A DNA stretch of 57,301 nt, taken from Gemmatimonadaceae bacterium. GTDB taxonomy: Bacteria > Gemmatimonadota > Gemmatimonadetes > Gemmatimonadales > Gemmatimonadaceae. The notes beneath the pieces are model-generated. The model was not told the origin of the DNA. It saw nothing but the letters and a program-made list of their open reading frames with translations, and searched no databases. Position numbers and translations under genes: made by a program. The DNA lies in the NCBI GenBank assembly GCA_036273715.1, contig DASUHB010000052.1, forward strand, positions 1 through 57,301, in the 5' to 3' direction. Shown here piece after piece: positions 32,959 to 40,487 of the stretch. Position 1 is the stretch's first letter, and each line of letters opens with the position of its first letter.

Positions 32959-33339
32959 ATGATCGTGACGAAACGGATCTACGAGCCGGTGGGCGAGCGT
33001 GACGGTTATCGGGTGCTGATCGATCGCCTATGGCCGCGCGGTGTGAGTAAGACCGCGGCACATCTGGACGAGTGGGCGAAGGCTATCGCGCCGTCGAACG
33101 AGCTTCGGCACTGGTACGACCACGATCCTGCGAAGTGGGAGGAATTTCAGCGTCGCTATCGGCAGGAGCTCGACAACGCAGAGGCGCAGGCTGTGCTCGA
33201 TGCGCTGGCGAAGCGGGCGCGGCGAGGTCGCGTCACGCTGCTCTACGGTGCGAAAAGCGGCGAGATCAGCAACGCGGAGGCGCTCGCCCACATCCTCGAG
33301 CATGTCGGCAGCCACACCAACGCGGCGGTCCAGCGTTAG
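32959..33339 (+). CDS. DUF488 family protein
   Basis: A 126-residue DUF488 protein of unknown biochemical role. Family features are clear: IVTKRIYEPVGERDGYRVLIDRLWPRGVSK, the WAKAIAPSNELRHWYDHDPAKWEEFQRRY segment and LLYGAKSGEISNAEALAH near the end. A ribosome-binding site GGAGAA lies seven bases before the ATG. The stop is inside the window-wide 7-mer (CGTTAGGC). Confidence 0.9.
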   Translation: MIVTKRIYEPVGERDGYRVLIDRLWPRGVSKTAAHLDEWAKAIAPSNELRHWYDHDPAKWEEFQRRYRQELDNAEAQAVLDALAKRARRGRVTLLYGAKSGEISNAEALAHILEHVGSHTNAAVQR

Positions 33340-33588
33340 GCTGCGCCGCCACACATCCCTCCATCCCGCGGCGAGCACACCAAGCGCCAAGCGTATTGCG
33401 ATTCCTGGTTGTTGTAGCACGGCATGTGCCATCGGAGCGGACAACCGTCGAAATCAGTGGGTCGGCCTCCAAGTCTCAACCACGGCGTCGGCGACTCGCG
33501 ACGTTCGGTAACGTGCCTGACTGAGATCAGCAGCGAGGCGCGAACTTTACTGATGACGGTCAGGTCAGGTTCCGGCTGCTGAAGCTCC
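33340..33588. other. Spacer between DUF488 and esterase pseudogene
   Basis: No gene, repeat or clear promoter is recognisable in these 249 bases. Base composition is mixed, with somewhat lower GC than the neighbours. Confidence 0.5.
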
Positions 33589-34590
33589 ATGACGACTCGC
33601 GCCACCGGCTCGCTCGCTCGGCTCATACTCGATGCCGCGCATCCGCTCACGGGCGCGGAAGTCGACTTCGAGCCAATCCTGTCCCTCGTCGGCGGCGCTC
33701 GCGTGGTCCTCATTGGCGAAGCGTCGCACGGGACGCACAAGTTCTACCGCACTCGCGCCGAGATCACGAAGCGCCTCATTCGCGACCGTGGCTTTGCCGC
33801 CGTCGCGGCCGAGGCCGACTGGCCCGACGCCTATCGCGTGAATCGCTACGTGCGCGGCACCGGCGGCGATGTCGACGCGACCGAGGCCCTGAGGGGCTTC
33901 GAGCGTTTCCCGCAGTGGATGTGGCGGAACGCCGATGTGCTCGACTTCATCGGCTGGCTTCGCGGTTCAACGACGAGCAACCGGATGAGGCGAGACGCGT
34001 CGGCTTTTACGGACTCGACCTGTACAGTCTGCATGCATCGATGGCCGCGGTGCTGGACTACCTGCGCGTCGTCGATCCCGAGGCGGCCCGGCGCGCGCGG
34101 TACCGCTACGCGTGCTTCGACCAGTTCGGCGAGGACCCGCAAGCCTACGGCTACGCGGCGACCTACGGCCTAACGCAATCGTGCGAGAACGCGGTGGTGG
34201 CCCAGCTCGTCGACCTCCGCCGCTCGGCGGCCGACTACGCGCGCCACGACGGAGGTGTGTCGCCGGATAGTCTCTTTTTCACGGAGCAGAACGCCCGTGT
34301 AGTGCGGAACGCCGAGCGGTATTATCGCGCGATGTTCGGCAGCCGGGTCTCATCGTGGAATCTGCGCGACCAACACATGAGTGACACGCTGAACGAGCTG
34401 GCGTCGTTCCTGGGCCGGTCGGGCGGTCGGTCGAAGGTGGTGGTTTGGGCGCACAACTCACATGTCGGCGATGCGCGCGCGACGGAGCTCGGTTCGGGCG
34501 GCGAGCTCAACGTGGGCCAGTTAGTCGGCCAACACTTTGGGGCCGAGGCCGTCGTTCTCGGATTCACGACACACCATGCCCGAGACCTTC
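33589..34590 (+). pseudogene. Erythromycin-esterase family protein, frameshifted and truncated
   Basis: The N-terminal part reads [29 protein letters not shown] and [18 protein letters not shown], the hallmark of erythromycin-esterase-like hydrolases (catalytic His/Glu region). At about 33964 one base has been lost in CTTCGC-GGTTCAACG. Shifting by one restores [45 protein letters not shown] and VVVWAHNSHVGDARATE. The gene then stops matching after VVLGFTT, so the last ~60 residues are missing. Two separate lesions indicate a dead gene. The shifted frame runs on by chance into the next gene. Confidence 0.85.
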
Positions 34591-34775
34591 CCGACGTCGC
34601 TCTGAGCCGCCGCGAACGGGTCGCGATACGCTCGACACGCCTCGTGTCGCGTGAAGGAAATCACGGGGAATTTGCGCAACGTGGGGAGAGCGCGGTGCCG
34701 CGGCGTGCCGCTCCCGGGGCAATGGGGCCTCGAGACCGGCTGTCGCGCTGCACACGCGACCCGAGGAGACCTTCC

Positions 34776-35126
34776 ATGCACCGCACAACCGGCAGCACCC
34801 ACGCAGCACGCCTCGGTCGGTTCGCGTCGTTGTCCGTTCTGCTGTTGGCAGCAACGACGGCGTCGACGGGGCAGCACGAACACATGCTCAAAATCATGAA
34901 CAGCGGCGAGCACACGATCATCGAGGCGCACATCAGCGGCGTCGACCGCGACACGTGGGGGCCGGATCTGCTCGGCGACGACGCGACGATTACGCCGGGG
35001 GAGACGGAACAATTCACGATCCGGGAAGGCTGCGCCGAGGACATCAAGCTGATTTTCAAGCACTCGATCGTGCGGGTCTCGCGCAACTTCGACACCTGCA
35101 CGTACGATCTCCGGTCGTCGTACTGA
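34776..35126 (+). CDS. Secreted small protein of unknown function
   Basis: A 116-residue protein with a Sec signal peptide (residues 1-33, LGRFASLSVLLLAATTASTG) and an ~80-residue beta-rich domain: LKIMNSGEHTIIEAHISGVD, WGPDLLGDDATITPGETEQF and two Cys (EGCAED and FDTCTYD) that could form a disulfide. I recall similar short secreted proteins with the N-S...I pattern and W..DLLG motif in several phyla, with no known function. GAGGAG sits eight bases before the ATG. It is in frame with the broken esterase upstream but has its own start. Confidence 0.7.
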   Translation: MHRTTGSTHAARLGRFASLSVLLLAATTASTGQHEHMLKIMNSGEHTIIEAHISGVDRDTWGPDLLGDDATITPGETEQFTIREGCAEDIKLIFKHSIVRVSRNFDTCTYDLRSSY

Positions 35127-35187
35127 TGCGCGGGCTGCCTAACGGCGCGGCGAACGGCAGACCGACCGGCGCGCGTGGCGCGGCGTT

Positions 35188-35249
35188 GCATGCCCGGGGC
35201 GGGAATCGAACCCGCACTCCCCGCTAGGGGAAAGGGATTTTAAGTCCCT
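35188..35249 (-). repeat. Left attachment repeat (partial tRNA-Leu 3' end)
   Basis: The 62 bases are identical to 37389-37450 and cover the discriminator base, acceptor 3' strand, T arm, variable arm and half of the anticodon arm. It cannot fold as a tRNA. The following bases (35250 on) differ from the real tRNA at once. Confidence 0.9.
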
Positions 35250-35311
35250 TTGTCTATCTCTAGCTATTTTAGCCATCCCGCAGCCAGTTTCACCGGGATC
35301 GTTCGCGTAAA

Positions 35312-35328
35312 GTAACTAAAAGTGTTAC
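35312..35328. promoter_or_regulatory. Possible AbiEi operator
   Basis: GTAAC, seven bases, GTTAC: a short inverted repeat ten bases upstream of the abiEi start codon. AbiEi antitoxins repress their own operon by binding inverted repeats near the promoter. Confidence 0.35.
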
Positions 35329-35337
35329 CTTAGGAGA

Positions 35338-36141
35338 ATGAAACCGGCAGCAGCCAAGCCCAACGCTCGTGATTTTCTAGACCGCCTGTCAGCCAGCAGC
35401 CGGTACAGCTTTAGCACGTCAGAAGCTCTTCAAGCACTCGGTATCTCTCCGCCTGCTTTGAAGGTAGCGCTGGGCCGCCTCGCCCGTCAAAAACGCGTCG
35501 TTTCGCCAGCGCGGGGCTTCTACCTCATCCTTCCGCCTGAGTATCGATCCCTGGGGTGCCTGCCCGCGGATCAATTCATTCCTGACCTGATGAGGCGTCT
35601 CAAGCTCCCTTACTACGCGGGGCTTCTGACGGCGGCGCAATTCCACGGCGCCGCGCACCAGCGTCCGATGGAGTTTCAGGTGTTCGTCAAAAAACCGAGG
35701 CGGCGGATCGCCTGCGGCAGCGTGCGGGTCAAGTTCATTGTTAGGAAAGAAATCGCCGGTGTGCCCGTGCAGAAACTCAACACGCCGCGCGGTTCCGTCG
35801 CGGTTTCGACGCCCGAAGCGACGGCGATCGATCTCATTGGCTATCAGCGCCAGGCCGGCGGCCTCAGTCAGGTAGCGACGGTGCTGGCAGAACTCGCAGA
35901 ACGGATCGACTCAAAGAAGCTCCCGCTGGCCGCAGCGACGGCTCCCGTCCCCTGGCTTCAACGTCTTGGCTATGTGCTCGATCAGGTCGGTGCTGCGGAC
36001 AAGACGGAGAACTTAAAGAAACTCGTGCGCGCGCGCGCGCATGAGCCGGTTCCTCTCTTGCCTGGCGCACCGTACAGCAAAGCATCGAGAAACGTCGACT
36101 GGAAGGTCTACGTCAACGCACGGGCGGAGGTCGATCTGTGA
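35338..36141 (+). CDS. abiEi: AbiEi-family antitoxin (type IV TA)
   Basis: A 267-residue antitoxin and autorepressor. The N-terminal winged helix (about residues 20-70; SFSTSEALQALGISPPALKVALGRLARQKRVV and GFYLILPPEY) is typical, followed by the AbiEi C-terminal domain with YYAGLLTAAQFHGAAHQRPMEFQVFV and the late STPEATAIDLIGYQRQAGG. It counteracts AbiEii at the activity level rather than by a stable complex. Its stop overlaps the toxin start (ATGA-type, four bases). It lies inside the tRNA-Leu island. Confidence 0.9.
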   Translation: MKPAAAKPNARDFLDRLSASSRYSFSTSEALQALGISPPALKVALGRLARQKRVVSPARGFYLILPPEYRSLGCLPADQFIPDLMRRLKLPYYAGLLTAAQFHGAAHQRPMEFQVFVKKPRRRIACGSVRVKFIVRKEIAGVPVQKLNTPRGSVAVSTPEATAIDLIGYQRQAGGLSQVATVLAELAERIDSKKLPLAAATAPVPWLQRLGYVLDQVGAADKTENLKKLVRARAHEPVPLLPGAPYSKASRNVDWKVYVNARAEVDL

Positions 36142-36965
36142 TCCCGCGCGACTTCATCCTTGAATGGCGCGAACACGCGCCATGGCCGCAGGATTTTCAG
36201 GTCGAGCAGGACCTCATCATCAGTCGAGCCCTGGTCGAGATTTTCTCGAATCCTCTGTTGCACGATGCTCTCGCGTTCCGTGGCGGAACCGCCCTGTACA
36301 AGCTTCACCTGAAACCGGCAGCGCGATATTCAGAGGACATCGATCTCGTTCAGACCCGGCGCGAGGCGGCTGGACCGATGATGGATGCCCTGCGCGATGT
36401 GCTCAATCCGTGGCTGGGTAAACCGCAATGGAAGCAGACGGACGGACGCATCACGTTCGTCTACAGAATAAACTCCGAGGATGCCCCGCCAATTCCGCTG
36501 CGACTGAAAGTCGAAACGAACACGCGTGAGCATTTTTCCGTATTCGGTCTGGAGGAAATTCCCTTCGCGGTGAATTCACGCTGGTATGAAGGCGCCTGCA
36601 GCATTCACACGTACGAACTCGACGAATTGCTCGGCACGAAGATGCGGGCGCACTATCAACGGAAACAGGGGCGCGATCTTTTCGACTTGGCAGTCGCGCT
36701 AAAACATTCTGCGGTGGATCCACGCCGCATCGTCGCCGCCTTCTCTGAATACCTGCGGCAGCAAGACAAGAGTGTTACCCGCGCGCAATTTCAAGAGAAT
36801 CTCTTCCTGAAGCTTCGTGATCCCGAGTTTCACGCGGATATCGGACCATTGCTCGCTCTTCAAGAAAGTCCTTGGGACACCGCCGGAGAGGCCGCTATCG
36901 TTTCTTCGCGTCTCATCGAGCTGTTGCCCGGCGAGCCGTGGAAAGGCGAGGCCGTCAACCAGTAA
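36138..36965 (+). CDS. abiEii: AbiEii-family nucleotidyltransferase toxin
   Basis: The 275-residue toxin has the DNA polymerase beta-like nucleotidyltransferase core: the GS-type motif LAFRGGTALYKLHL, then ARYSEDIDLVQTR with the paired Asp that bind metal. A further helical segment contains ELDELLGTKMRAHYQRKQGRDLFDLAVAL. AbiEii-type enzymes use NTPs, in some cases to modify tRNA, and arrest growth, for example during phage attack. The antitoxin is encoded just upstream with a four-base overlap. No inactivating change is visible. Confidence 0.92.
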   Translation: MIPRDFILEWREHAPWPQDFQVEQDLIISRALVEIFSNPLLHDALAFRGGTALYKLHLKPAARYSEDIDLVQTRREAAGPMMDALRDVLNPWLGKPQWKQTDGRITFVYRINSEDAPPIPLRLKVETNTREHFSVFGLEEIPFAVNSRWYEGACSIHTYELDELLGTKMRAHYQRKQGRDLFDLAVALKHSAVDPRRIVAAFSEYLRQQDKSVTRAQFQENLFLKLRDPEFHADIGPLLALQESPWDTAGEAAIVSSRLIELLPGEPWKGEAVNQ

Positions 36966-37001
36966 GAATGGCAACCCAGATCCCGACCAATCGCCTTGCT
37001 G

Positions 37002-37319
37002 TCAGCAGAAATTCGATCGCAAGCAAGGGGCTTGGATCCGCACGGGACAGACCAACAGCAGCCGCTTGTTGGCCCTGCTGAGTGCAACGTAAAGGAGGCA
37101 CGTTGCATCTCGCTTGTCGGGAAACGTCATGGCGTCGCAGGGCATGACAATAACGCTGTCGTACTCCAACCACTTCGCCTCGTGAATATTGCGTATCGCC
37201 TTCGCTGGTGGCCTGGGCCTCGCATGGGCGCGGCGTGTGTGATTTGTGCTAGACTCTCGTCGGCAGTAACAAAGTCGTCGAGCCGGATCGCATGTTGAAA
37301 CTCCTTTCTCGCGATCAGC
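37002..37319 (-). pseudogene. Helicase C-terminal fragment, frameshifted
   Basis: On the minus strand, near 37199-37002, the frame reads NIHEAKWLEYDSVIVMPCDA, DKRDATCLLYVALSRANKRLLLV: the motif V-VI end of a UvrD/Rep-type helicase (LYVALSRA is the conserved piece). It ends at a TGA at 37002. Further right (37319-37230), in another frame, ARKEFQHAIRLDDFVTADE looks like the preceding part, so at least one frameshift separates them. Everything upstream is missing. Perhaps it is the remnant of a defence or mobile-element helicase in the island. Confidence 0.7.
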
Positions 37320-37391
37320 CTCTTTGGAGCGGCTCAGATCCTAAGGCCCCCGGCCTTGCCGGCGATAATTACTTCGCCTAACGTGGAAGCA

Positions 37392-37476
37392 TGCCCGGGG
37401 CGGGAATCGAACCCGCACTCCCCGCTAGGGGAAAGGGATTTTAAGTCCCTCGCGTCTGCCGTTTCGCCACCCGGGC
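37392..37476 (-). tRNA. tRNA-Leu (TAA)
   Basis: The 85-nt minus-strand gene folds as a class II tRNA: acceptor stem GCCCGGG with CCCGGGC, anticodon arm AGGGA-CTTAAAA-TCCCT (anticodon TAA) and a long variable arm (CCCC TAGC GGGG). CCA is not encoded. The 3' end is the insertion site of the AbiE island. This tRNA reads TTA, the rare codon supplied again and again by the window-wide GTTAGGC motif. Confidence 0.95.
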
Positions 37477-37564
37477 CAAGGGCTCGCTCGAGCACCCTGG
37501 AACAACACAGGGACACCGGCTGGGCGCCGCATGTCCCTGTGATCAAGTCGCACGAATCGTGGAG

Positions 37565-37637
37565 AGCGGGAAACGGGACTCGAACCCGCGACCCCAACCT
37601 TGGCAAGGTTGTGCTCTACCAACTGAGCTATTCCCGC
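37565..37637 (-). tRNA. tRNA-Gly (GCC)
   Basis: A 73-nt cloverleaf: acceptor GCGGGAA with TTCCCGC, anticodon loop CTTGCCAAG (anticodon GCC), and T arm with GGTTCGAGTCC. It lies 88 bp from tRNA-Leu on the same strand; CCA is not encoded. Confidence 0.95.
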
Positions 37638-37719
37638 AGTCGCCACAAAGCTAGCCCAAGCCTCGCGGTCGAACAAGAGGACGCGGCGGCGCGCCGCCTG
37701 TGCGCGAGAGCGCCGTCCG

Positions 37720-38949
37720 TCACGGCGATGGCAGTGTCGGAATCGTCGTGCTGTACTGCGTGTTGATCGCTTGAATCATCAGGTTGGCCAACACGACGTG
37801 CGCGGCCGCGGCCGGGTGGATGCCATCGAGCGAGATGAAATCGCCGAACGCTTTCGTGGGTTGCGTGACATCGGGCAGCACGGGAATCTGTCCGCTCTCG
37901 CGCAGCTGCTCGAGCGTGGGATTCGGATCGAAGTATGCCCAACCCTTGTTCGCGGCGGTCTGCTGAATGAATGCGTTGTATCCGGCGACGGCCTGCGTCA
38001 CGGCGGCGATTTCGGTCGCGTCTAACACAAACACCTCGCCGAGGCCGTTCGCGTGATTGGCGAGCGCGTGGCAGGCGATGGTGTCGGGCGCCGTGCCCGC
38101 TCGCATCGACTCGAGCAGCTCGAAGTTGATCACCGACTGGGTGGTCGGCGTGCAGCTCGTATCGACGGTGATCGAATGGCCGACCGCCGCCTCGAGCTCC
38201 GGCAGCACGCCGGGCGCGAACAGCGCCGGCGCCGGGAAGAAGATCGGTGCGTTAGACACGTTCACCACGCCGATCAGGATGCCGCCCTTGATCGTCGTCC
38301 CGGCGGCGAGGCCGGTCATCATCGCGTTGTAGTTCTGCTCGAACGCCGCCTCGGTCGTCACGCCCGGCGACACACCAGGCACCGAGTCGAGGATGCCGCT
38401 CAGCGCGGCGGGGAGGACATCGTTGTTGCCGATCCAGATGCTCACGAACGTCGGCTTTGCGTCTAACGCGCGCTGCACCTGCGTCTTGCCGCCGAGGATG
38501 AACGTCGTCAGCGGACCGCCGCCGCCGGTGCCGATCGGACTCGCCGGATCGAACGAGGCGGCGCCGGGCACGGCCACGTTGTTCAGCACGGCGACTCCGG
38601 CAACCTGCGATCGGAACGAACACGTGGTCGACGTGCCGCCGCCGACGCGCGTGCCTTCCGGAAAACTGTCGATCGGCGGCGGGCAGCCGGGGTTGGCAAG
38701 GCTGGCCACCGTGAAGGGCGTGTTCATCTGCCGCGCGAGCAACACCGGGTAGGCTTGCCGCTGCGTGGAGTCGTTGATGCCGCCCGACTGAAATCCGGCG
38801 GTGAGGCTGTTGCCGAGCGAGACGTAGCTCGCGAACAACGGATCGACCGGGGGCTTGGGTACGACGAGGTCTTTGGTGGTGTTGCAGGCGGCGCCTGCGG
38901 CGACCAGGAGTGCGACCGCGCCGGCGACGAGATTCCGCTCTCGAGACAT
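37720..38949 (-). CDS. SGNH/GDSL-hydrolase lipoprotein
   Basis: A 409-residue predicted lipoprotein. The signal peptide ends in the lipobox VAAGAAC, so Cys22 should be acylated. The SGNH blocks are visible: the nucleophile Ser in SYVSLGNSLTAGFQSGG (block I), the oxyanion Gly/Asn in WIGNNDVL (block III), and the catalytic Asp/His in SLDGIHPAAAAH (block V). It probably acts on esters or lipids at the outer membrane. GGGAGAA lies ahead of the ATG. It is downstream of a FadL-type porin by 29 bp, suggesting uptake and hydrolysis of a hydrophobic ester as a unit; the substrate is unknown. Confidence 0.88.
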   Translation of the reverse strand: MSRERNLVAGAVALLVAAGAACNTTKDLVVPKPPVDPLFASYVSLGNSLTAGFQSGGINDSTQRQAYPVLLARQMNTPFTVASLANPGCPPPIDSFPEGTRVGGGTSTTCSFRSQVAGVAVLNNVAVPGAASFDPASPIGTGGGGPLTTFILGGKTQVQRALDAKPTFVSIWIGNNDVLPAALSGILDSVPGVSPGVTTEAAFEQNYNAMMTGLAAGTTIKGGILIGVVNVSNAPIFFPAPALFAPGVLPELEAAVGHSITVDTSCTPTTQSVINFELLESMRAGTAPDTIACHALANHANGLGEVFVLDATEIAAVTQAVAGYNAFIQQTAANKGWAYFDPNPTLEQLRESGQIPVLPDVTQPTKAFGDFISLDGIHPAAAAHVVLANLMIQAINTQYSTTIPTLPSP

Positions 38950-38978
38950 GGATGATTCTCCCGTGTGCGTGGTCGGCG

Positions 38979-40367
38979 TCAGAAGTTGGCGCGGATGCTG
39001 AGCGACAGCACGTTCGCCTCGAGCGTGTAGAAACCCGAGTTCAGGTCTAACGTAGGCACGGCGATGCCGGCGGGATCCACGATGCGGCCGCGGCGCCCGC
39101 TCGTGTCGACGTGGAGGTACGCGGCGTCGAGCGTGTATCGCGGCGACAGCGGGACGCCGAGGCCGAGCGAGTAGTTCCGGCGATTCATGTCGGGCAGCAA
39201 CGGCGTCACCGTGACATCGGGCGCCGGCGTCTTCACGTATGAGAAGCCTAACCGGCCTTTGATGCCGACCGGGAACGCGTGCTCGGCGCCGAGACGGATC
39301 GACCAGGAGTTCTCGTAGTTCTCGATCAGCGTGCGGTCTTCTCCGCTCGCCGGCCCGCTGAACGTGATCGGCAGCCGGTCGAAATCCGAGAACTGCGTCC
39401 ACTCGACGTCGCCCTCGAGGCGCGTCGTCACCAAGCCTGAATAGGCGATGCCGGCCTGGAACTGCGCGGGATGCTTGATGCGCGTCGACACTTTCTGCGC
39501 ACTGAGCGGCTGGCCGGGAGCGAACTCCGTGGCGAGGATGGCGTCGACCGGCGTACCCGGCGGCGCATTGAGCGGGTTGCCCGCGGCGAGCACGAGGTGG
39601 GTCGGCACCTGCGAGAACGTCGCGTCGGCGTTGTCATAGTGGAAGTCGAGCCGCGAGAGGTAGCGGGCGCCGACGTCCCAATCGGCGCCAATGGAGCCGT
39701 GCACGCCGACGTTGAAGCCGACTGCCGTGCCGCTGCCCGACAGCTTGGCGCGCGCGAATTCCGTCTGCGCCGCGACGCCCAGCTGCCCGAACGTGAGGCC
39801 GGGCGCGGCGAATTGTTGGGCGAGGTCGAGCGACTGCCGCAGCTCGACGTGCGAGTAGCCGAACACGGGGCCGCCGCCCACCTCCCAACCGGGCGCAAAG
39901 TGGTAGGCAACGTTAGGCTGAAAATAAACGGACATGAGCGACGCCTTGAGCGCCTCGAAGCGGCCCGAGAAGTCCCCAGGCCACTGCGACGTGAGTCCGT
40001 AGGGCACGTACACACCGATGCCGGCTGCCCAACGATCGTCTTTCGAGCCGTAGTTCACGAACAGGTGCGGCGCCAGGGCAATCGGGGCATCGCTCTTCGA
40101 CACGCGCCGCGACGTGTCGGCTGTGAACTCGCCGCCAAGCTGCACCGCCGCGGCGCCGGCGTAGATCGTCCATCCTTCCAGCGATGCCGTCGCCGCCGGG
40201 TTCCAGTAAATGCTCGATGGATCCTTGCACGGCGACGCGGCCACGGCGAATCCGCGCGCGACCGAGCAACTGCCGATTTCATTGAGTTGAAAGCCCTGGG
40301 CGTGCGCGGCGGATGCGATGCCGCATGCAAGCAGCGCGACGAACGTTGGAGCACGGAGCACTTTCAT
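38979..40367 (-). CDS. FadL/TodX-type outer membrane channel
   Basis: A 462-residue beta-barrel for hydrophobic compounds such as fatty acids or aromatics. The signal peptide ends ASAAHAQ. The mature N-terminus GFQLNEIGSCSVARGFAVA is the FadL plug/hatch, with the S3-like DPSSIYWNPAATASLEGW. The barrel ends in a terminal Phe (SIRANF), as needed for BAM assembly. GGAGG lies eight bases before the ATG. A Cys pair in the plug (GSCSV and SPCKD) could form a disulfide. Its partner downstream is the SGNH lipoprotein. Confidence 0.9.
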   Translation of the reverse strand: MKVLRAPTFVALLACGIASAAHAQGFQLNEIGSCSVARGFAVAASPCKDPSSIYWNPAATASLEGWTIYAGAAAVQLGGEFTADTSRRVSKSDAPIALAPHLFVNYGSKDDRWAAGIGVYVPYGLTSQWPGDFSGRFEALKASLMSVYFQPNVAYHFAPGWEVGGGPVFGYSHVELRQSLDLAQQFAAPGLTFGQLGVAAQTEFARAKLSGSGTAVGFNVGVHGSIGADWDVGARYLSRLDFHYDNADATFSQVPTHLVLAAGNPLNAPPGTPVDAILATEFAPGQPLSAQKVSTRIKHPAQFQAGIAYSGLVTTRLEGDVEWTQFSDFDRLPITFSGPASGEDRTLIENYENSWSIRLGAEHAFPVGIKGRLGFSYVKTPAPDVTVTPLLPDMNRRNYSLGLGVPLSPRYTLDAAYLHVDTSGRRGRIVDPAGIAVPTLDLNSGFYTLEANVLSLSIRANF

Positions 40368-40487
40368 GGGGCGTCCTCCATCGTGGGAGTGGCGGCGCCC
40401 GCGGTGGGTCGCGCGCGCCTCAAGAGTACGAAGACGAGCGGCGTCGGGAAAGGTGCCTGGGTTGGGCGGCGCGAGGCGCGCCGGCGA

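Larger units (their letters stand above)
35188..37450. mobile_element. 2.2-kb island in tRNA-Leu(TAA), carrying AbiE
   Basis: A perfect 62-bp direct repeat (35188-35249 and 37389-37450), 2201 bp apart, consists of the 3' part of tRNA-Leu up to the anticodon stem. The right copy belongs to the complete tRNA and the left copy is the displaced 3' end, exactly as left by a site-specific integrase using a tRNA 3' end. Inside are an AbiEi/AbiEii pair and a decayed helicase fragment; no integrase gene remains. The window-wide 7-mer occurs only at the right edge (37376). The element should be immobile unless an integrase acts in trans. Confidence 0.85.

Noticed and set aside
32558-32962. Protein of 134 residues on the + strand
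   Set aside because: Composition and lack of any family match make it doubtful; only the last ~50 codons look protein-like, so it is mentioned in the spacer entry only.
33915-35126. Single 403-residue fusion protein
   Set aside because: It joins the shifted remains of the esterase to the separate secreted-protein gene, which has its own ribosome-binding site and signal peptide.
35188-35280. Second tRNA-Leu gene
   Set aside because: Only the 3' 62 bases match; the 5' half is absent, so it is an attachment-site remnant.
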